From the NCBI RefSeq assembly GCF_023746555.1, contig NZ_CP098755.1:2739001-2803000 (forward strand): a DNA stretch of 64,000 bases, read 5' to 3'. Under the pieces are notes generated by a model, which ran no database searches, was not told where the DNA came from, and worked only from the letters and a program-made list of their open reading frames with translations. Both the position numbers and the translations under genes were made by a program. This DNA is from Brevibacillus ruminantium (GTDB lineage: Bacteria > Bacillota > Bacilli > Brevibacillales > Brevibacillaceae). This document shows positions 61,625-64,000 of this stretch, in pieces. Within the stretch, counting starts at the first letter, position 1. Every line of letters starts with the position of its first letter.

Positions 61625-62389
61625 TCAAAAAGGAATTCTTTCTGAATAAATTACGTAATGATTCTCATTTGCCCAAGTTTCGAGGCCGCTCCAGAAATCT
61701 TCGCAGGCCGAAACTATTTTCGACGGGTCTGCCAAATCTCCAGACATCACCATTCCGGCAACTTGATCGAAACCTGACGGACGGTTTGGCAGTTCCAAAG
61801 CTTCGGGTAAAACCATGGCCCCAGTCGAATAAAGTTTCCGATGGTGTAACCCGATCAACATGGCACCATAATGGGCAAATTGCATGGCTAAATAAGGCAG
61901 GTAGGTTTGAGGGCCGTTTAGGCTAATATTTCTGAGCTTCCCAATGAATTCGTACATTTCGCCCACAAGTATCCGGTTAATTGACCGCGTGAAATCTTCT
62001 CTTGTTGGGGATTCTGCAGTCTTTTTCAACGTTGAAAAAAAGCCCTTAGAATCAAACAGAACGAGCGGGGAAAAATATGGGCCATGCGTCAGAGACCAAT
62101 CGTCTTCAACGGTAGCAGCTATTTTAAGAAGGACGCTTGCGCTAAGCACATTCACTTCAGATTTCCAAGGTCCCGCAGACCATTCATAACTAAATTCTAC
62201 GTCTTTATTGGAATCCTCAAGTACACAAAACATCTCAATATCCGAAAAAGGGCCGTCCGTTCCCCGGGAAACCGATCCATAAACCCCGATGGCCAGAATT
62301 TTATTTTTGTATACCTCATGTAATCTCGCAGCAATTTCTTGGCAGGTTTGAAATCGATCGCTTTTGGAAATTTTTACAGGTCCATTCAT
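61625..62389 (-). CDS. ANT(4')-like aminoglycoside nucleotidyltransferase
   Basis: I chose ATG 62389 (AAGGAGATG upstream), which gives 254 residues, the length of ANT(4')-I/kanamycin nucleotidyltransferase. The order of conserved segments is the same: GVYGSVSRGTDGPFSDIEM (S39, D50, E52), YEWSAGPWKSEVN, DDWSLTHGPYFSPL, GEMYEFIGKLRN and GAMLIGLHHR with a C-terminal RIPF. These enzymes adenylylate the 4'-hydroxyl of aminoglycosides. The protein is clearly diverged from the plasmid enzymes, so it may be a chromosomal relative; resistance cannot be inferred with certainty. Confidence 0.85.
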   Translation of the reverse strand: MNGPVKISKSDRFQTCQEIAARLHEVYKNKILAIGVYGSVSRGTDGPFSDIEMFCVLEDSNKDVEFSYEWSAGPWKSEVNVLSASVLLKIAATVEDDWSLTHGPYFSPLVLFDSKGFFSTLKKTAESPTREDFTRSINRILVGEMYEFIGKLRNISLNGPQTYLPYLAMQFAHYGAMLIGLHHRKLYSTGAMVLPEALELPNRPSGFDQVAGMVMSGDLADPSKIVSACEDFWSGLETWANENHYVIYSERIPF

Positions 62390-62547
62390 GTTTTTGTGTG
62401 CATCTCCTTTTATATGATTGTTAAATTGGGGTTGAGCTGACACAAACACATGAATGGAGGACCACGGGATTAACGGGGAATTTTTTGGAAATGCATAAGA
62501 TCACCGCCCATATTCTATATTACACGCCAATTTTGAACCGAATGCGT

Positions 62548-62970
62548 TTATTGTTCCAACACCTTTTCAAGCTCACCGCACCATTTCCCCCAGCCAAATT
62601 TAGCGCCTTCGAGTCCTTGAACATTTGAAAATCCGGTTTGTTCGAGATGAAGGTTAACCTTTCCGTCCCCTAAATCCTGCAGAGTCCAGGTGACCGTGTG
62701 CTTCTCCCCTCCGCTGGCCCAAGTATAGGACAAACGGTTTGGTGCGTCCACGATAAGCACTTCGCCGTCAATAATTCCATTCCACCATTCGGTCGGCTGG
62801 GTGCGAAACTGAAAACGGTGTCCTACCTCGGGCTTAAAATCATTTTCCATCGCCTCACCGCTGTGGATGTTGACCACCCACTTGGCAAGCTTGTTTGAAT
62901 CGGTTAGCGCGGACCAAAGCTTCTCGATCGATGTCGTGTACTGAAAATCCAAGGTTAATGTTAAACTCAT
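62548..62970 (-). CDS. SRPBCC/AHSA1-family protein
   Basis: The ATG at 62970 has GAGGAGG. The 140-residue protein has the AHSA1 pattern: TLDFQYTTSIEKLWSALTD, KLAKWV, RFQFRTQPTEWWNG, NRLSYTWASGGE and the final helix WGKWCGELEKVL. It probably binds a hydrophobic ligand. It overlaps the ArsR stop by four bases (ATGA), so both are made from one transcript and share its control by the upstream operators. Confidence 0.9.
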   Translation of the reverse strand: MSLTLTLDFQYTTSIEKLWSALTDSNKLAKWVVNIHSGEAMENDFKPEVGHRFQFRTQPTEWWNGIIDGEVLIVDAPNRLSYTWASGGEKHTVTWTLQDLGDGKVNLHLEQTGFSNVQGLEGAKFGWGKWCGELEKVLEQ

Positions 62971-63296
62971 TCTTTTTCCTCCTCTAATAGTTGGTTCAAG
63001 CGCAACAGATTCGTACTCCAGAACTTGTTGTAAAAAGCCACCCAATCTTGAATTTCTCTGAGTGGAGAGGCGTTTAACCTAAATCGCGTTTCTCTGCCGA
63101 CTTTCCGGTCAAGTACCAATCCGGCCTCTTTAAGGATAGTCAAATGCTTGGATACCGCTGTACGACCCATTTGAAACTGTGCCGTTAGCTCATGAAGCGG
63201 TAACTCCTCCGTCTCTGCTAACAGACGAATCAGTCGGCGCCTAGTTGGATCTGCAATCGCGTCAAACACATCCCGCAACTGGTTGTTCTTGCTCAC
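62967..63296 (-). CDS. ArsR-family transcriptional regulator
   Basis: I chose the second GTG (63296), six bases after GAGAGG; the first GTG (63302) overlaps that site. The protein of about 109 residues has the ArsR wing-helix: AIADPTRRRLIRLLAE, LTAQFQMGRTAVSKHL as recognition helix, and KVGRETRFRL. No ELCVCDL metal motif is seen, so it is not an arsenic or cadmium sensor but the type that pairs with AHSA1 proteins. Its promoter carries two operator-like repeats, so autorepression is likely. Confidence 0.9.
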   Translation of the reverse strand: MSKNNQLRDVFDAIADPTRRRLIRLLAETEELPLHELTAQFQMGRTAVSKHLTILKEAGLVLDRKVGRETRFRLNASPLREIQDWVAFYNKFWSTNLLRLNQLLEEEKE

Positions 63297-63320
63297 TGCC
63301 ACCCTCTCCCAAATTAATTA

Positions 63321-63372
63321 GACACCATTTGGTGACACTTTCATTATAGGACACCATTTGGTGTCGCGTCAA
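63321..63372 (-). promoter_or_regulatory. Promoter with two operators for arsR-AHSA1
   Basis: On the minus strand TTGACG (63367-63372) and TATAAT (63343-63348) are 18 bases apart. GACACCA-TT-TGGTGTC (63350-63365) fills the spacer exactly. A second copy with one changed base (63321-63336) lies between the -10 and the ribosome site. A repressor bound here would block both polymerase binding and movement. Confidence 0.88.
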
Positions 63373-63584
63373 TACACTTTGGCCTTTCGTCTTGGAATCG
63401 CCGAAACGTAATACGAAGGAGCTGGCCATGATAGCTTTGAATAGACTTTCAAAAGACCTGCAATTTTAGTGGCAGGATATAAGGCTGTACTCCGATCACT
63501 ATATTTTTCTTCTACGCCAGCAGGAATATGCGGAGGTTTGTTGTTTTGCGGGTGGATGTTAGCTTCGCTGTTACTGCCCAACGA

Positions 63585-63616
63585 AAAAAGACCCAGACTT
63601 CGCTCCGGGTCTTCTT
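63585..63616. terminator. Terminator
   Basis: AAGACCC pairs with GGGTCTT around a 12-base loop, with an A-run before and TCTT after. It lies downstream of the leftward gene at 63672. The gap 63373-63584 has no gene I can support. Confidence 0.75.
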
Positions 63617-63671
63617 ACGAACAGTTTTTAATCAAACCAATCGATGTGGTTGTACAAGCATAGCATAGTTC

Positions 63672-64000
63672 TCATGTATTTCTCCATCCTACTCTCCGTG
63701 CAGTGTATAAAAGGCCTCCGAGTACTAGAACGCCTGCAATACAAGCTGCATACAAGATACGATTGTCTACTGCATAGGTGATACGATTATCCTCAATGGA
63801 CGGGATCGAATGAGAAGCAAATGCTGCTTGTTCCGTCTCCTTCTGCTTTTTCTTCTCCTTCGCTTGTTTATCTGCTTCAATAAACTCCCCGCTATTGATA
63901 AACCTTTGAATATGTCCCAAAGCGCCGTAGGACTCATTAGCATACGCTACCTTCAGCGTTTTGTAGTCCGTTTTGTCTACCGTATACGCACCGTTTTTGA
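63672..64000 (-). CDS. C-terminus of a membrane-anchored protein, cut by window edge
   Basis: The frame is open from the right window edge to TAA at 63672-63674 (about 108 codons). It reads NGAYTVDKTDYKTLKVAYANE, then a Lys/Glu/Gln-rich linker (KEKKKQKETEQ), and ends with one membrane helix (ILYAACIAGVLVLGGLLY) and a short TARRVGWRN tail. It has the look of an exported domain held by a C-terminal anchor. The family is not recognisable from this part. Confidence 0.65.
   Translation of the reverse strand, partial: KNGAYTVDKTDYKTLKVAYANESYGALGHIQRFINSGEFIEADKQAKEKKKQKETEQAAFASHSIPSIEDNRITYAVDNRILYAACIAGVLVLGGLLYTARRVGWRNT

Noticed and set aside
63369-63581. 70-codon minus-strand and overlapping plus-strand frames
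   Set aside because: They overlap each other and the arsR promoter, and have no ribosome site or family signature.
1-64000. CRISPR arrays, rRNA and tRNA genes
   Set aside because: No regularly spaced repeats and no rRNA or tRNA cloverleaf signatures were seen by eye; a covariance scan would be needed to exclude a tRNA completely.

Overview
The window looks like chromosome from a spore-forming Firmicute of the Brevibacillus/Paenibacillaceae type. This is inferred from an alpha/beta-type small acid-soluble spore protein, a Ger(x)C spore-germination fragment, a sigV-rsiV-oatA type lysozyme-stress locus, strong AGGAGG ribosome binding sites, frequent TTG/GTG starts and moderate GC. No rRNA, tRNA or CRISPR array was seen.

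Layout. 0-9.5 kb is ordinary backbone: a MoxR ATPase/VWA pair, a YpcP-like 5'-3' exonuclease, an SASP, an M23 peptidase, a small alarmone synthetase and a DacF-like carboxypeptidase. 9.8-11.1 kb holds polysaccharide-gene debris (glycosyltransferase and nucleotide-sugar dehydrogenase fragments), followed by deoD, a PAP2 phosphatase, a UvrA-like ABC protein and a MerR/SMR-pair efflux operon. 17-20.3 kb contains a stand-alone tyrosine recombinase with an 11-bp-arm inverted repeat on each side, then decayed genes (heavy-metal P-type ATPase, an exported protein, Ger(x)C).

20.3-36.8 kb is the most coherent system. An enhancer-binding regulator, an isoaspartyl dipeptidase, an aspartoacylase-like enzyme, an S9 peptidase, an M20 peptidase (frameshifted), PepF and a complete Opp/Dpp-type peptide ABC transporter are preceded by four sequences with the GG-N10-GC spacing of sigma-54 promoters. 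The one upstream of the transporter is a full consensus match. I read this as a sigma-54-controlled peptide and isoaspartyl-peptide scavenging regulon. Two similar IS-end sequences in direct orientation bracket the 27.4-37.3 kb part, and an IS200/IS605-type remnant without transposase lies inside it.

37.3-50.3 kb is a patchwork. It has IS3 and IS256 remnants and the sigV/rsiV/oatA-like locus. A secreted protein there carries a near-copy (40 of 46 bases) of the sigV promoter. There are also an XRE-cupin regulator, YpsA, an M48 peptidase, a sulfite/nitrite-reductase-like half-domain protein and copper-gene debris. 50.7-64 kb has two ArsR/AHSA1 pairs (one broken, one intact with operators in its promoter), PlsY, a response regulator/kinase/ABC exporter operon with an 11-bp-periodic operator, a catalase, a sugar-dehydrogenase-like beta-propeller protein and an ANT(4')-like nucleotidyltransferase.
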